A DNA stretch of 54,194 nt from Ignavibacteriales bacterium (GTDB lineage: Bacteria > Bacteroidota > Ignavibacteria > Ignavibacteriales > Melioribacteraceae), in NCBI GenBank assembly GCA_016936095.1, contig JAFGPR010000094.1, positions 1 through 54,194 of the forward strand, given 5' to 3'. This document shows positions 34,226 through 43,956 of the stretch, piece after piece (position 1 is the stretch's first letter; every line of letters begins with the position of its first letter). The position numbers and the translations under genes are program-made. The notes beneath the pieces were generated by a model that ran no database searches, was not told the DNA's origin, and saw nothing but the letters and a program-made list of their open reading frames with translations.

Positions 34226-35859
34226 TGGTGATTTTCTCCTTGAAACAATTTAACAATGTATGTCAAATCTTCAATGCTATCAATATCTCTCCAATGCCCC
34301 TTGAAACTCAACTGCTTCACATCGTATTTTTTATTAATGAGATATTTAATAAATTCATTTAAGGATTTTTGTTTAATAAAATCAGAATCGTTTTTTTCTA
34401 AATATTCAAATTCTTTCTGGAAAACATCTGCACCTTTAGAACTCAATTTCATTAACCCGATAAATTCCCCATTGTATTTTTTTGCTTCTGCTAAGCTCTC
34501 AACTTTTTGAATGTCAAGAATTTTACAAATGTTTCTGGCGTGAAATTCATTAGAATATTTCTGTTCACCAATAACTAGATCTTTATCAATTTTCATATCT
34601 TTAATTTTTCTTGCATCGACAGCTAATAAAATATCCTCGTTGCTTAACATTAGTCTATTTAATATATCTTCCTCAAAAAGAATATCGCCAAATGAAATTA
34701 TTATATCACCTTTCAATTCGTCTTTTGCTAAATAAAGTGAATATAAAATTCCATTCTCATCAAAATGATCATTTGAAATATATTTCAGGTTAGGTAAGTT
34801 CACCGCTTCCTTTTTATAACCTACAACAACACTAATTTCCTTAATTTGTTGTGCATTAAAAGTTTTAACAATTTTTGAAAGAATAGTGTCCTCATCAATT
34901 TGTATCATTGCTTTTGGTTTATTGTCTGTAAGCGAACCAAAATTTTGTCCCTTACTAGCGGCAAGAATAATTCCCTTGTATGATTTCTTTTGAGGTAGGT
35001 ATGCTTCCTCAGCTTTTTTATATTCTTGCATATTCTGAAGTCTGAAAATTTCTTTTACAGGAACAACTTTCTTTTCAATACTTGCCAATGAATTCTCGGT
35101 ATAAATTATTTCAAGTATTTTCTGCATATTAGTAATTGAAGCACGTAACGTATGATTTGCCCAGATAATCAGAGAGATACCCATATCTTTAAATTTTTGG
35201 ACTGGCGTATTGTAATACATTGTCGGAACAATTACAATGGGTTTGGAATTATCCCATCTTTTCATAAATGCTTCGATGTCACTTTCATCAGCAATTTTAC
35301 TATGAATTAAAATTGCATCAGCACCGGCATCAGCATAAGCATTTGCCCTCTTCATAACCTCATCAATACCCCAGCCAGCGATGAATGCTTCTACCCTCGC
35401 AACGATAGAAAAATCAGGGTCAAGTTGAGTATCTTTACCTGCTTTAATTTTTCCGCAGAACTCATCGATTTCGGCTAATGGTTGCTTTTCGCCGCTGATA
35501 AAGGAATTTGTTTTTGGAAAGATTTTATCCTCAATACAAACACCAGCAATTCGTCTGTCTTCTAATTTTCTGACTAATCTTCTGAAACTATTAAAATTTC
35601 CAAAACCTGTATCACCATCAAGGAGAATTGGAATATTTGTAGCATCAGACATAAATTCACAGACTTCGAGAACTTGTGTCCAACTTGCTTCGTTGTTATC
35701 ACGAACGCCTAATGCTGCTGAAATACTAAGCCCACTTGCCCAAATACCTTTGAAGCCGGTTTCTTCAACAATTTTTGCAGATAAACCGTTGTGTGCTTCC
35801 ATAATAAATTCTAATTCAGGACTTATCAACATATTTTTAAGTTGAGTTGTTTTTTTCAT
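34222..35859 (-). CDS. PEP mutase fused to phosphonate cytidylyltransferase (PepM-PntC)
   Basis: 545 residues in two domains. Residues ~1-280 are phosphoenolpyruvate mutase: [20 protein letters not shown] and the signature [11 protein letters not shown]. This enzyme makes the C-P bond by rearranging PEP to phosphonopyruvate. Residues ~292-540 are a nucleotidyltransferase ([30 protein letters not shown]) like PntC, which makes CMP-AEP. Fusions of this type are known in organisms that decorate glycans or lipids with AEP. First gene of the operon, expressed with decarboxylase and transaminase. The downstream transferase is not in this window. Confidence 0.92.
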   Translation of the reverse strand: MKKTTQLKNMLISPELEFIMEAHNGLSAKIVEETGFKGIWASGLSISAALGVRDNNEASWTQVLEVCEFMSDATNIPILLDGDTGFGNFNSFRRLVRKLEDRRIAGVCIEDKIFPKTNSFISGEKQPLAEIDEFCGKIKAGKDTQLDPDFSIVARVEAFIAGWGIDEVMKRANAYADAGADAILIHSKIADESDIEAFMKRWDNSKPIVIVPTMYYNTPVQKFKDMGISLIIWANHTLRASITNMQKILEIIYTENSLASIEKKVVPVKEIFRLQNMQEYKKAEEAYLPQKKSYKGIILAASKGQNFGSLTDNKPKAMIQIDEDTILSKIVKTFNAQQIKEISVVVGYKKEAVNLPNLKYISNDHFDENGILYSLYLAKDELKGDIIISFGDILFEEDILNRLMLSNEDILLAVDARKIKDMKIDKDLVIGEQKYSNEFHARNICKILDIQKVESLAEAKKYNGEFIGLMKLSSKGADVFQKEFEYLEKNDSDFIKQKSLNEFIKYLINKKYDVKQLSFKGHWRDIDSIEDLTYIVKLFQGENHQ

Positions 35860-35951
35860 TTTAATCCTTCAGCATTTATTAATTATTTTTTGTTATTATT
35901 TAATCAAATAATATTGAAAAATTTAATTTGACTTATAAAAATAATAATATT

Positions 35952-37184
35952 TTACTTTTTATTAGGATAAAAAATTACCTTGCTCAGATTTGTTTCTGTA
36001 AGGAAACGATTTGCCGCCTCAATTATATGTTTCTCATTAACAGAATCAATATTTGTAATTATTTCTTTAAGTGGAAGGACTCTGTTGAAGTACAACAGAG
36101 ATTGTGCGGCTTGATTCATTCGGCTGGTTGGATTTTCCATAGAAAGCAATAAAGAACCCTTGAAATATTCTTTTGCACGTTTAAGTTCTTCTGAATTCAC
36201 TTTAAAATTTCTAATTTTATACAATTCTTTATTAATAATATCCAACGTTTTTTCAATATTTTTCGGATGAGTTGAAAGATATATACTAAACGCAGAAACC
36301 TCACTGAAAAAATTTATTGATGAACTAATTTGATAGGCTAATCCCATTTCTTCTCGTAAAATCTGGAATAATCGGCTACCACATCCCTCACCTAAGATTG
36401 TAGAAAGTAAGATTATTTCTCCCCTTCTTGGATCAGTCACTCCATCCGCTGGACACCCGATGACAATATATGATTGATTTGTATCCTTATTTTTTGTAAA
36501 TGTTTTTGGCTTGTAATTTTTTCTGAATTGTTTTCTTTCTTTTGAAATATTGAAGTTTTGAAAAAAATATTTTTCTGTCAAACCAACAAGTTCCATATGG
36601 TCAACAGCTCCTGAAGCAGAAATCACAAAATTATCCGAGCAATAATTATTCTTAAAAAATTTTAACAAATCAGAACGTGTAAGATTTTTAACCGTCTTTC
36701 TTTTTCCAAGAATAGGAAATCCAAGTGAGTCGCCATTAAAAAGTAATTCTTCAAATTTATCATAAATGATGATACTTGGATTATCTTCATAATCTTTAAT
36801 TTCATCAACAATTATGCTTGCTTCATTTATTATATCTTTTTCTTGAAATAACGAATTTTGGATCATATCAGACATAACAGCAAATGATTTTTCAAGATTT
36901 GTTTTATATCCATGACTGTAAATACATGTATGGTCTTTTTCTGTAAAAGCATTTATCTCGCCACCAAAAGATTCTATCTCATTTGAAATATCAGATGCTT
37001 TTCGTGTTTTCGTCCCTTTAAAAAGAATGTGCTCAATAAAATGACATATCCCATTGTTACTTTCATTTTCATCGCGTGAGCCGATATTAAACCAAAAACC
37101 TAGAGAAAAAGATTTGACATACGGAAGATTTTCTGATACAACTTTTATTCCTTTGTATAGTTCGGTAGTTTTGAAATGTTTCAT
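35952..37184 (-). CDS. M16 family zinc metalloprotease (processing-peptidase-like)
   Basis: 410 residues without a signal peptide. The zinc motif HFIEH (48-52) is followed by FKGTKTRKA, GGEINAFTEKDHTC and the glutamate in IIVDEIKDYEDNP. The C-terminal lobe contains GEGCGSRLFQILREEMGLAY. It resembles cytoplasmic M16 processing peptidases (YmxG/PqqL-like), and differs from the secreted pair at 21564-24977. It is the last gene of the LiaF-like/LytS/LytTR operon, 12 nt after the polyferredoxin gene, an uncommon association. Confidence 0.93.
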   Translation of the reverse strand: MKHFKTTELYKGIKVVSENLPYVKSFSLGFWFNIGSRDENESNNGICHFIEHILFKGTKTRKASDISNEIESFGGEINAFTEKDHTCIYSHGYKTNLEKSFAVMSDMIQNSLFQEKDIINEASIIVDEIKDYEDNPSIIIYDKFEELLFNGDSLGFPILGKRKTVKNLTRSDLLKFFKNNYCSDNFVISASGAVDHMELVGLTEKYFFQNFNISKERKQFRKNYKPKTFTKNKDTNQSYIVIGCPADGVTDPRRGEIILLSTILGEGCGSRLFQILREEMGLAYQISSSINFFSEVSAFSIYLSTHPKNIEKTLDIINKELYKIRNFKVNSEELKRAKEYFKGSLLLSMENPTSRMNQAAQSLLYFNRVLPLKEIITNIDSVNEKHIIEAANRFLTETNLSKVIFYPNKK

Positions 37185-37196
37185 AAGTTGGATACT

Positions 37197-37916
37197 TTAT
37201 TTGTATTTAAATTTAATCACATTATTTTTACATACGTCAACACAGGTACCGCATAAAATACATTCTGCGTTTTCCATCTTGTTTATTTTTACCATCTCTT
37301 CAACAGACAGACTCATTGGACAATTTTCTGTGCAAGTACGACAATTATTACATTTATCTGAATTTGCATCAAGTCTAAGTGATGGTATCTTCAGCGTGTT
37401 GCTTATTTTTCTTCCAATTACCATAAACGGAGCCATCCAGCACAAATGATGACAGAAAGATCTTCGTCCGAAAATATATGCAGGTAAAATTATCAATAAC
37501 AAAATGAATAAATACATTAAAAAAATATATACATTCGTAATTGGAAACCAATTATCGTTTGGATAGGAAAAATCTATTTTTAAATATCCACCAGACTTAA
37601 TTGCAATAACAATTATTATAACAACCCACGGAATCCAAATCATCCATTTAATTAAATTTCCTTTTTTAACTTTTTTGCTTCTTATTTTCCCAACAAATTC
37701 TTGACACCCTGCAGCAGGACAAATCCAACCACAATAAGCCCGTCCTAAGAAAAACGAACTTATATACATAAGAAAAAAGATTATGAAACTGCCATTTAAA
37801 ATATTGTTTAAAGTTGCATCAATAATTAAGTATGGTGATAAATAAAAATAAATTGCAGGAAATAAAATAAAGGTAATAAGCAAAATGCTAGATCTGATTT
37901 TCTGTCTTTTTTTCAT
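37197..37916 (-). CDS. Membrane polyferredoxin, NapH/CcoG-like 4Fe-4S protein
   Basis: 239 residues. Four to five membrane segments are interrupted by the conserved CGWICPAAGCQEF and FCHHLCWMAPF. Two cytoplasmic ferredoxin motifs lie at the C-terminus: CNNCRTCTENCP and CILCGTCVDVCK. Proteins of the NapH/NosR/CcoG type pass electrons across or along the membrane to a partner enzyme. No obvious oxidoreductase partner is adjacent. The gene lies between the response-regulator and M16 genes with gaps of 12 nt, so a stress- or envelope-regulated electron transfer role is possible. Confidence 0.88.
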   Translation of the reverse strand: MKKRQKIRSSILLITFILFPAIYFYLSPYLIIDATLNNILNGSFIIFFLMYISSFFLGRAYCGWICPAAGCQEFVGKIRSKKVKKGNLIKWMIWIPWVVIIIVIAIKSGGYLKIDFSYPNDNWFPITNVYIFLMYLFILLLIILPAYIFGRRSFCHHLCWMAPFMVIGRKISNTLKIPSLRLDANSDKCNNCRTCTENCPMSLSVEEMVKINKMENAECILCGTCVDVCKNNVIKFKYK

Positions 37917-37928
37917 TTTAATATTTTG

Positions 37929-38684
37929 TTAAAGGATGCTATTTTTCAGTTGTTGATATTTACTCTTACTCAAAGGTAATTTCAGGTCTTTATTGACAAT
38001 AATTATATAGGAATCTTTTCCATAGGGCTCAATTTGTTTTATCAAATCTATTCGGATTATATAAGAACGATGAATTCGTGAAAACACTTTCGGATCGAGA
38101 TTCTTCTCATAAAAGTTCATCGTTCCTTTTTTCATAAATTTTCCTTGCGTCGTCATGAACATTACATAATCGTCCTGTGCTTCGATGTATTCAATATCTT
38201 CAATGGGAATTACAAGAATTTTTTGGATTTTTTTTACAACAATTCTTTTTAAGTATTCACCACTTGTGATTACATTTTCTGACAATTTTTCTTTAATTAA
38301 GTTATGTGGTGAATCAGAATTTGCTTTTTTGATTGCCTTGTCTAATGCACTCTTAAATCTTTCTTCCGAAAAAGGTTTCAGCAAATAATCTATTGCATTC
38401 ACTTCAAATGCTTTTATTGCATATTGGTCGAATGCTGTTGTAAAAATTATCTCAGGAATTTCATCGAGTAGTTCTAACATTTCGAAGCCCGTAATCTTGG
38501 GCATTTGAACGTCCAAGAAAACAATGTCAGGTTTTAATTCTTGAATTGCTTTAAGACCATCAAAACCATTTTCACATTCAGCAATTATTTCAATATCGGA
38601 ATTATTTGACAACATATTTTTAACAATATCTCGTGCTAATTTTTCGTCGTCAATAATTATGCATTTAAATTTTCTACGATTCAT
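37929..38684 (-). CDS. LytTR-family response regulator
   Basis: 251 residues. The receiver domain has the acidic pair in IIDDEK, phospho-acceptor D58 in IVFLDVQMPK, and the switch lysine in YLLKPFSEE. The C-terminal LytTR DNA-binding domain shows IEYIEAQDDYVMF and FSRIHRSYIIRID. It starts 2 nt after the kinase stop, so the two are co-translated partners. LytTR regulators bind direct repeats upstream of few targets; its own operon is a likely one. Confidence 0.95.
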   Translation of the reverse strand: MNRRKFKCIIIDDEKLARDIVKNMLSNNSDIEIIAECENGFDGLKAIQELKPDIVFLDVQMPKITGFEMLELLDEIPEIIFTTAFDQYAIKAFEVNAIDYLLKPFSEERFKSALDKAIKKANSDSPHNLIKEKLSENVITSGEYLKRIVVKKIQKILVIPIEDIEYIEAQDDYVMFMTTQGKFMKKGTMNFYEKNLDPKVFSRIHRSYIIRIDLIKQIEPYGKDSYIIIVNKDLKLPLSKSKYQQLKNSIL

Positions 38685-38686
38685 AA

Positions 38687-39742
38687 TTAATTACTTTCTA
38701 ATGGAATAAATATTATTGCGGTATATAAAGAATTTGTTTTCGCTATTTTTAATAAATTATCTTGTTTGTACATTAAGCTCAACCTGTTTTTAATATTTTG
38801 CAAACCGATTCCTTTACCTTTTTTGGGTAGTGCGTTATTATCAAAATTATTTTCAATTATTATTTTCAGATATTCATTCTCAGCACTGGTTGAAATTTTA
38901 ATTACAACTTTTTCATCACTTTCATAGACTCCGTGCTTTATTGCATTCTCAATAAGTGGTTGCAAAATCATACTTGGTATTTCAATATTCAAATATTTAC
39001 TATCAATATTTTCAAAAATCTCAAGCTTATCGGGAAATCTTATTTTTTCAATTTCAAGATACAGTTTAATATTATTAAGTTCTGTTTGTAAATCTCGTTT
39101 TTGCTTCTCATTAGTTGATAGTGTACTACGCAAATAATCTGAGAGTTTAATTATCATCTCGCGGGCTTTTGTTGGTTCAGAATATGTCAATGAGCTTATT
39201 GAATTTAAACTATTAAAAATAAAATGCGGATTTATTTGATATTTCAATGTCTTAAGTTCGCTTTCCTTAATCAGATTTTGTAATTCATATTCTTTAATAA
39301 TATTTTTTTTGAAATTGTCATAATAAATATTTGAATAATAGACTAACACAATAATTAAATAAAATAAAATTCCTATAATGAAACGATAAAGCAAAGACTT
39401 TTCTAAAAAAATAATTTCGTTTCCAGAAATTTTAATCACATAAATTAAAAGATAGTACCCTACATAAGTCCATAAAATTGAAGTCAATAATGCAACTATT
39501 GAATGATTAAGAATGATCTTCGAAAATTTATTCCTCTCAAAATTCATAAATTTTGTCGGATACCATAAACTAATACCAATAGAATAGAAAATTACATTGT
39601 ATGCGATACTATCTGTTATTGAATAATCCAGAGGCAGTTGTAGTATTTGGTTTAGAATAATAATTTGGACTAGAGAAATTACCACCCAAATTGTTGAGTA
39701 AATAAGAAAATTATTTTTTGTATTTATTATTGGATTATTCAT
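38687..39742 (-). CDS. LytS/YpdA-type sensor histidine kinase
   Basis: 351 residues. Four membrane segments span about 13-137. The His_kinase domain has phospho-acceptor H173 in YQINPHFIFNSLNSI, followed by an ATPase domain with LIENAIKHGV and KGIGLQNIKNRL. There is no recognisable periplasmic sensor domain, so it probably senses a membrane state. Partner of the LytTR regulator immediately downstream; the LiaF-like gene lies 31 nt upstream. Confidence 0.94.
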   Translation of the reverse strand: MNNPIINTKNNFLIYSTIWVVISLVQIIILNQILQLPLDYSITDSIAYNVIFYSIGISLWYPTKFMNFERNKFSKIILNHSIVALLTSILWTYVGYYLLIYVIKISGNEIIFLEKSLLYRFIIGILFYLIIVLVYYSNIYYDNFKKNIIKEYELQNLIKESELKTLKYQINPHFIFNSLNSISSLTYSEPTKAREMIIKLSDYLRSTLSTNEKQKRDLQTELNNIKLYLEIEKIRFPDKLEIFENIDSKYLNIEIPSMILQPLIENAIKHGVYESDEKVVIKISTSAENEYLKIIIENNFDNNALPKKGKGIGLQNIKNRLSLMYKQDNLLKIAKTNSLYTAIIFIPLESN

Positions 39743-39773
39743 AATAACGATTTTTCAATGGACAAAAATACAT

Positions 39774-40475
39774 TTAATTTTTTATTTCGCCACCACCAAA
39801 AAGGAATGTACCCTTAAGTATAAGTACTTTGTTTTCAGGATATACCACATTCGGATCTTTCCTTCTTTCATCACCAAAACCGCCAAAGATAGGTGTAGTT
39901 TTTAATACTACTTTCCAATCTTTAGGGACGAATAAATCAACTCCACCGAACATTGCAAAAATATCAAGAATATTTTCACCCTCGGCAAGTTCACAATCTC
40001 TTAAATCTATTTCATATCCACCAAATATAGCTGTAACTTTTCCACCTTTGAAATTATTTGATTCTACAATTTTTTCTCCACCACCAAACATTACAAATTC
40101 ATCTAAATAGTCAGATGATAAATTTGCTTCCTTGCGTGGTGCTTCTCCAACATTTCCTTCGATGCGATGATGACGTCCAAAATGTTCTTTGTTTCTGAGT
40201 AAAATATACAACCCTATAACAACAAGAATAAGCGGCCATAAAGAATGCCAGTAACCAATAACACCAACTAAAATTAAAATTATGCCGGTCATTTTGTTAT
40301 TTCCAACGGCAAGTATTATTAAACCAATAAAAATTAATATGTATTGCCATTTGAAAATATAATCAGGGATATTAATATTAAATACATTGTAATTGTCTAA
40401 CAAGAATAATGAACCTAAGACAATTAAAATTGCTGCCACAACAATGCGGCCTGTTGATACATTTCGTTGAGACAT
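39774..40475 (-). CDS. LiaF-like membrane protein (cell-wall-active antibiotic response)
   Basis: 233 residues from ATG 40475, which has GGAGG 5 nt upstream; the track's TTG lies in that ribosome site. N-terminal hydrophobic segments (DUF5668-type, GRIVVAAILIVLGSLFLLDN and IIILVGVIGYWHSLWPLIL-like) are followed by a cytoplasmic beta-rich domain. Its repeated motif (FGGGEKI, FGGYEIDL, FGGVDLFVP, FGGFGDE, FGGGEI) is that of LiaF/VraT C-terminal domains. LiaF proteins modulate a nearby histidine kinase, which fits the LytS gene 31 nt downstream. Confidence 0.88.
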   Translation of the reverse strand: MSQRNVSTGRIVVAAILIVLGSLFLLDNYNVFNINIPDYIFKWQYILIFIGLIILAVGNNKMTGIILILVGVIGYWHSLWPLILVVIGLYILLRNKEHFGRHHRIEGNVGEAPRKEANLSSDYLDEFVMFGGGEKIVESNNFKGGKVTAIFGGYEIDLRDCELAEGENILDIFAMFGGVDLFVPKDWKVVLKTTPIFGGFGDERRKDPNVVYPENKVLILKGTFLFGGGEIKN

Positions 40476-40709
40476 TTTTTCCTCCAATTAATTATTTTAT
40501 TAAATTTCTGTTGCGAAAATATAATGTAAATACCAGCTCTAAAACTGATTATAGGTAAACAAAAGAATATAATAGGTAAACACATACTATAAAGAAGTAA
40601 GTAGTAATTGAAACAGAGAGCATCGACTTAAAACATAAGATAGCAGAAGGAAAAATTTGATTTATTGAATTATATAATACTAATCCTGTAATTTCTAATT
40701 GAGTATTAT

Positions 40710-40717
40710 TATATTTG
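40710..40717 (+). promoter_or_regulatory. Candidate -7 box (TATATTTG) of the penicillin acylase gene
   Basis: TATATTTG matches TAnnTTTG exactly and lies 27 nt before the ATG at 40745. The TTG the ORF track uses as start is part of this box, which argues for the later start. Confidence 0.5.
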
Positions 40718-40744
40718 CAATCATTTTTGATAAATTTTACCACA

Positions 40745-43186
40745 ATGAGCACAAAACAAAAAGAAATAATAAAAAAACATATTTTGGGAATAGTATTCTC
40801 AATTATCGCGTTTATATCTTTCTTTTTTATTTTTTCAATAATAAAACTTAACAATTCACTTCCCGATTACAATAATGAAATAGATATTTCGGGATTAAAA
40901 TCATCAGTGAAAATTTACCGAGATAGTTGTGCAATTCCATATATAATAGCAGAAAATGATGAGGATGCAATGTTTGCTCTCGGTTATGTTCATGCACAGG
41001 AAAGAATGTTCCAGATGGATATGTTCCGCAGAGCAGGTGAAGGTCGTTTAAGTGAAATTTTTGGTTCTCAAACTGTTTTTTATGATAAGCTTTTTAAGAC
41101 ACTTGGACTTTACAAACTTATTAAAGAAAATTACAACAAATACAGCAATGAAAGTAAAAAATTTCTTGAAGCATATTCAAATGGTGTAAATGCTTTTATA
41201 AATAAAACAAATGGAAATTTTCCAATCGAATTCAAGCTACTTGAGTACGAGCCATACAAATGGAAACCAGAACACAGTTTATTGATTTTGAAAATGATGG
41301 CTTGGCAACTGAATATCAGCTGGTGGACTGATATCGTTTTTACACATCTTGTTCAAAAATTAGGTGCTGAGAAGGTCAGAGATATTTTGCCGGATTATCC
41401 TGAAAACACTCCGACAATAATTCCGACAAGCATTTCAAATTATCCAGAAGTTGCTTTAGACCTAATCAGACTTGATAGAGACTTCAGACAATTTATCGGA
41501 TTTAATGGAACACATATAGGTTCTAATAATTGGGTCATCAATGGAAAAAAGTCATCGAGTGGAAAACCGATAATGGCAAATGATCCACATCTTTCATTAA
41601 GTGCCCCTGGGCAATGGTTTGTTGTAGTTATAAAAAGTCCTCAATTGAACGCACAGGGTTTCACAATTCCCGGTGTACCGGGAATTGTAATAGGCAATAA
41701 CTCAGATATTTCTTGGGCGTTAACAAATATAATGGCAGATGATTGTGATTTTTATAATGAAATTTTCGATAGTACTGGAACAAAATATCTTTTTAACAAC
41801 GATTGGCATGAATTAAAAATTTACAGAGACTCAATCGTAATCAAAGATTCATTGACAATAGATTTTGAGATAAAAGCAACACATCGTGGACCGATAATAT
41901 CTGAAGTTCATACATTCAATAAATTATTTCCAAATGAATACCAGAATAAATCTCAAATGAGTATCAAATGGACAGCGTTAGATTTCAGTGATGAACAGCT
42001 AGCAATGATTAAATTGAATAAAGCAAAAAATTGGAATGATTTCAAGGATGGATTAAAGCATTATGTCGCACCTGGTCAAAATTTTATTTATGCTGATAAA
42101 GAAGGAAATATCGGGTATGTTTTTGGTGCAAGATTGCCAATCAGAGGTACGAACAACACATCATTTGTTTTCGATGGTACAACTGATTCTGATGATTGGA
42201 AAGGATACGTCCCTTACGATCAAGTTCCGAAATTATTTAATCCAACAAGAAATTTTATTGCAACAGCCAACAATAAAACTGATAAAAATTTTGAATATCA
42301 TATTACAAATTTGTGGGAACCGAATTCTAGGATTGAAAAAATTAATGAGTTGTTAATAAATAAAACAAAACATTCCGTTCAGGATTTTATGTCATATCAA
42401 ATGGATTTTTATTCGAATTATGCTAAAAATATTGTTCCTTATATTCTTAATGCATTTCAGGATTTTGAAATTAAGGATAAAAATTTGCTGTTATCGTTGG
42501 AGTTATTAAGTAAGTGGGATTTTATTATGCATGAAAACAATCAGACACCATTAATATATTCGGTTTTTTACAAATTCCTTTTGGAAAATATTTTCCTTGA
42601 CGAAATGGGAGATGCATTGTTTAATGAATATATTTTCGTTGCGAATATTCCTTACCGAGTAATAAATCAATTATTTGAGAAAAATGAATCAAGTTGGTTT
42701 GATAATATTACAACAAATAACTTTGAATCGAGAGATGACATTATTCGAAAAAGTCTATCAGAAGCACTTGATTATTTAGAAAAAAAATTCGGAAAGCACA
42801 TTGTTAATTGGCAGTGGGGTAATGCTCACCAGATTAGTTTTATGCATACTTTTCACGGTGTTTCTGATTTACTAAATGAGACATTTGATTTAGGTCATTT
42901 CAGAATAGGTGGGGATGGTACAACAATTTTTCTGTCTCAATACCAATTAAATGATCAATTTGATGTAATATTAGGACCATCAATGCGATACATTTATGAT
43001 TTTGCAAATCCTGATGAATTTTATTTTATTTTGCCAACAGGTCAATCAGGAAATGTACTGAGTGAACATTATAATGATATGATAGATTTTTGGTTAAAAG
43101 GTAAATATCATAAAATAAATACAAATATAAGAACAATTGAAAGCGGTGATAACGATTTGCTAATACTTAATCCTAAAAATAATTAG
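40745..43186 (+). CDS. Penicillin acylase family N-terminal-nucleophile hydrolase
   Basis: 813 residues from ATG 40745. An N-terminal membrane anchor or uncleaved signal (about 15-37) precedes the alpha-chain region with YIIAENDEDAMFALGYVHAQ and the RMFQMDMFRRAGEGRLSEIF motif. The nucleophile is S260 in IGSNNWVIN, where autocatalytic cleavage would release the beta chain. ANDPHLSLSAPGQWFVV is also conserved. Members hydrolyse amide bonds such as beta-lactam side chains or acyl-homoserine lactones; the natural substrate is unknown. Probably periplasmic. The LolA-like lipoprotein gene follows after 9 nt. Confidence 0.92.
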   Translation: MSTKQKEIIKKHILGIVFSIIAFISFFFIFSIIKLNNSLPDYNNEIDISGLKSSVKIYRDSCAIPYIIAENDEDAMFALGYVHAQERMFQMDMFRRAGEGRLSEIFGSQTVFYDKLFKTLGLYKLIKENYNKYSNESKKFLEAYSNGVNAFINKTNGNFPIEFKLLEYEPYKWKPEHSLLILKMMAWQLNISWWTDIVFTHLVQKLGAEKVRDILPDYPENTPTIIPTSISNYPEVALDLIRLDRDFRQFIGFNGTHIGSNNWVINGKKSSSGKPIMANDPHLSLSAPGQWFVVVIKSPQLNAQGFTIPGVPGIVIGNNSDISWALTNIMADDCDFYNEIFDSTGTKYLFNNDWHELKIYRDSIVIKDSLTIDFEIKATHRGPIISEVHTFNKLFPNEYQNKSQMSIKWTALDFSDEQLAMIKLNKAKNWNDFKDGLKHYVAPGQNFIYADKEGNIGYVFGARLPIRGTNNTSFVFDGTTDSDDWKGYVPYDQVPKLFNPTRNFIATANNKTDKNFEYHITNLWEPNSRIEKINELLINKTKHSVQDFMSYQMDFYSNYAKNIVPYILNAFQDFEIKDKNLLLSLELLSKWDFIMHENNQTPLIYSVFYKFLLENIFLDEMGDALFNEYIFVANIPYRVINQLFEKNESSWFDNITTNNFESRDDIIRKSLSEALDYLEKKFGKHIVNWQWGNAHQISFMHTFHGVSDLLNETFDLGHFRIGGDGTTIFLSQYQLNDQFDVILGPSMRYIYDFANPDEFYFILPTGQSGNVLSEHYNDMIDFWLKGKYHKINTNIRTIESGDNDLLILNPKNN

Positions 43187-43195
43187 AGGTATTAA

Positions 43196-43921
43196 ATGAA
43201 AATAAAAATTTTATTTATCAGTATTTTATTTGCAATCTTTTTAATTTCATGTAACACAGATTTATCACCTGAAGAGATAATAGAAAAATATCGTGAAGCA
43301 AAAGGGTGTGATAAACTGGAAAATGTCCAATCACTAATTGCAACAGAAAAAATTCAATTTGCTAATAATGACTCTTTGATTGCCTACAGCAGAATGATAA
43401 AGTCTCGACCTTTAAAATCAAGAATTGAATTTTTCGCAGGTTTAAGTCTGATAGAAATTTACAACGGTAAAGATGGTTGGTATCTTGATGAATTCTCTGA
43501 TATGAAAAATCCTGAAAAAATGTCACCTGAGAAGCTTATTGATGTTAGACAAAAAGCACATATTGATGATCCAGTTGGTTCATATAAGAAACTTGGTTAT
43601 TCAATCGAACTTGAAGAGACAGAGAAAATTAATGGCAGAGAAGCTTATGTGATAAAATTAACAACTGAGAAAGACAATTATGCTTTTTATTATATTGACA
43701 AAGAAAATTTTATGCTCTTAAAACATAAATTCAGTGGAAGTGGTGAATTTAAGGATTACACTTTTGAAAAAGTCTTTAGCGATTACAGGAAAGTTGAAGA
43801 TATATTGTTTGCGTATAGTATTGAGATGTACTTAAATGGTGTGCTACAGAATAAATCAACAGTTATGGAATTGCTACTAAATAAAAACGTTTCCGATTCT
43901 TTGTTCGAAAAGATTAGATAA
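43196..43921 (+). CDS. LolA-like lipoprotein
   Basis: 241 residues with a lipoprotein signal (MKIKILFISILFAIFLISC, lipobox LISC). The mature part, PEEIIEKYREAKGCDKLENV followed by beta strands and YNGKDGWYLDEF, resembles LolA/outer-membrane lipoprotein-sorting folds that bind lipids in a half-barrel. Similar sequence forms the C-terminal domain of the M16 protein at 22920-24977. Ribosome site AGAGGT. Co-transcription with the acylase gene is likely; a separate box for metF follows. Confidence 0.78.
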   Translation: MKIKILFISILFAIFLISCNTDLSPEEIIEKYREAKGCDKLENVQSLIATEKIQFANNDSLIAYSRMIKSRPLKSRIEFFAGLSLIEIYNGKDGWYLDEFSDMKNPEKMSPEKLIDVRQKAHIDDPVGSYKKLGYSIELEETEKINGREAYVIKLTTEKDNYAFYYIDKENFMLLKHKFSGSGEFKDYTFEKVFSDYRKVEDILFAYSIEMYLNGVLQNKSTVMELLLNKNVSDSLFEKIR

Positions 43922-43928
43922 AACTTCT

Positions 43929-43936
43929 TAACTTTG
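43929..43936 (+). promoter_or_regulatory. Candidate -7 box (TAACTTTG) for metF
   Basis: TAACTTTG fits TAnnTTTG and lies 20 nt before the metF ATG, leaving a short leader. No TTTG is found at 19 nt upstream. Confidence 0.45.
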
Positions 43937-43956
43937 CAATAAAAAAAATAAAAATT

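Noticed and set aside
40549-40854. 101-codon reverse ORF between the LiaF-like and penicillin acylase genes
   Set aside because: It overlaps the acylase 5' end and the candidate promoter; its hydrophobic sequence mirrors the antisense of the acylase membrane segment.
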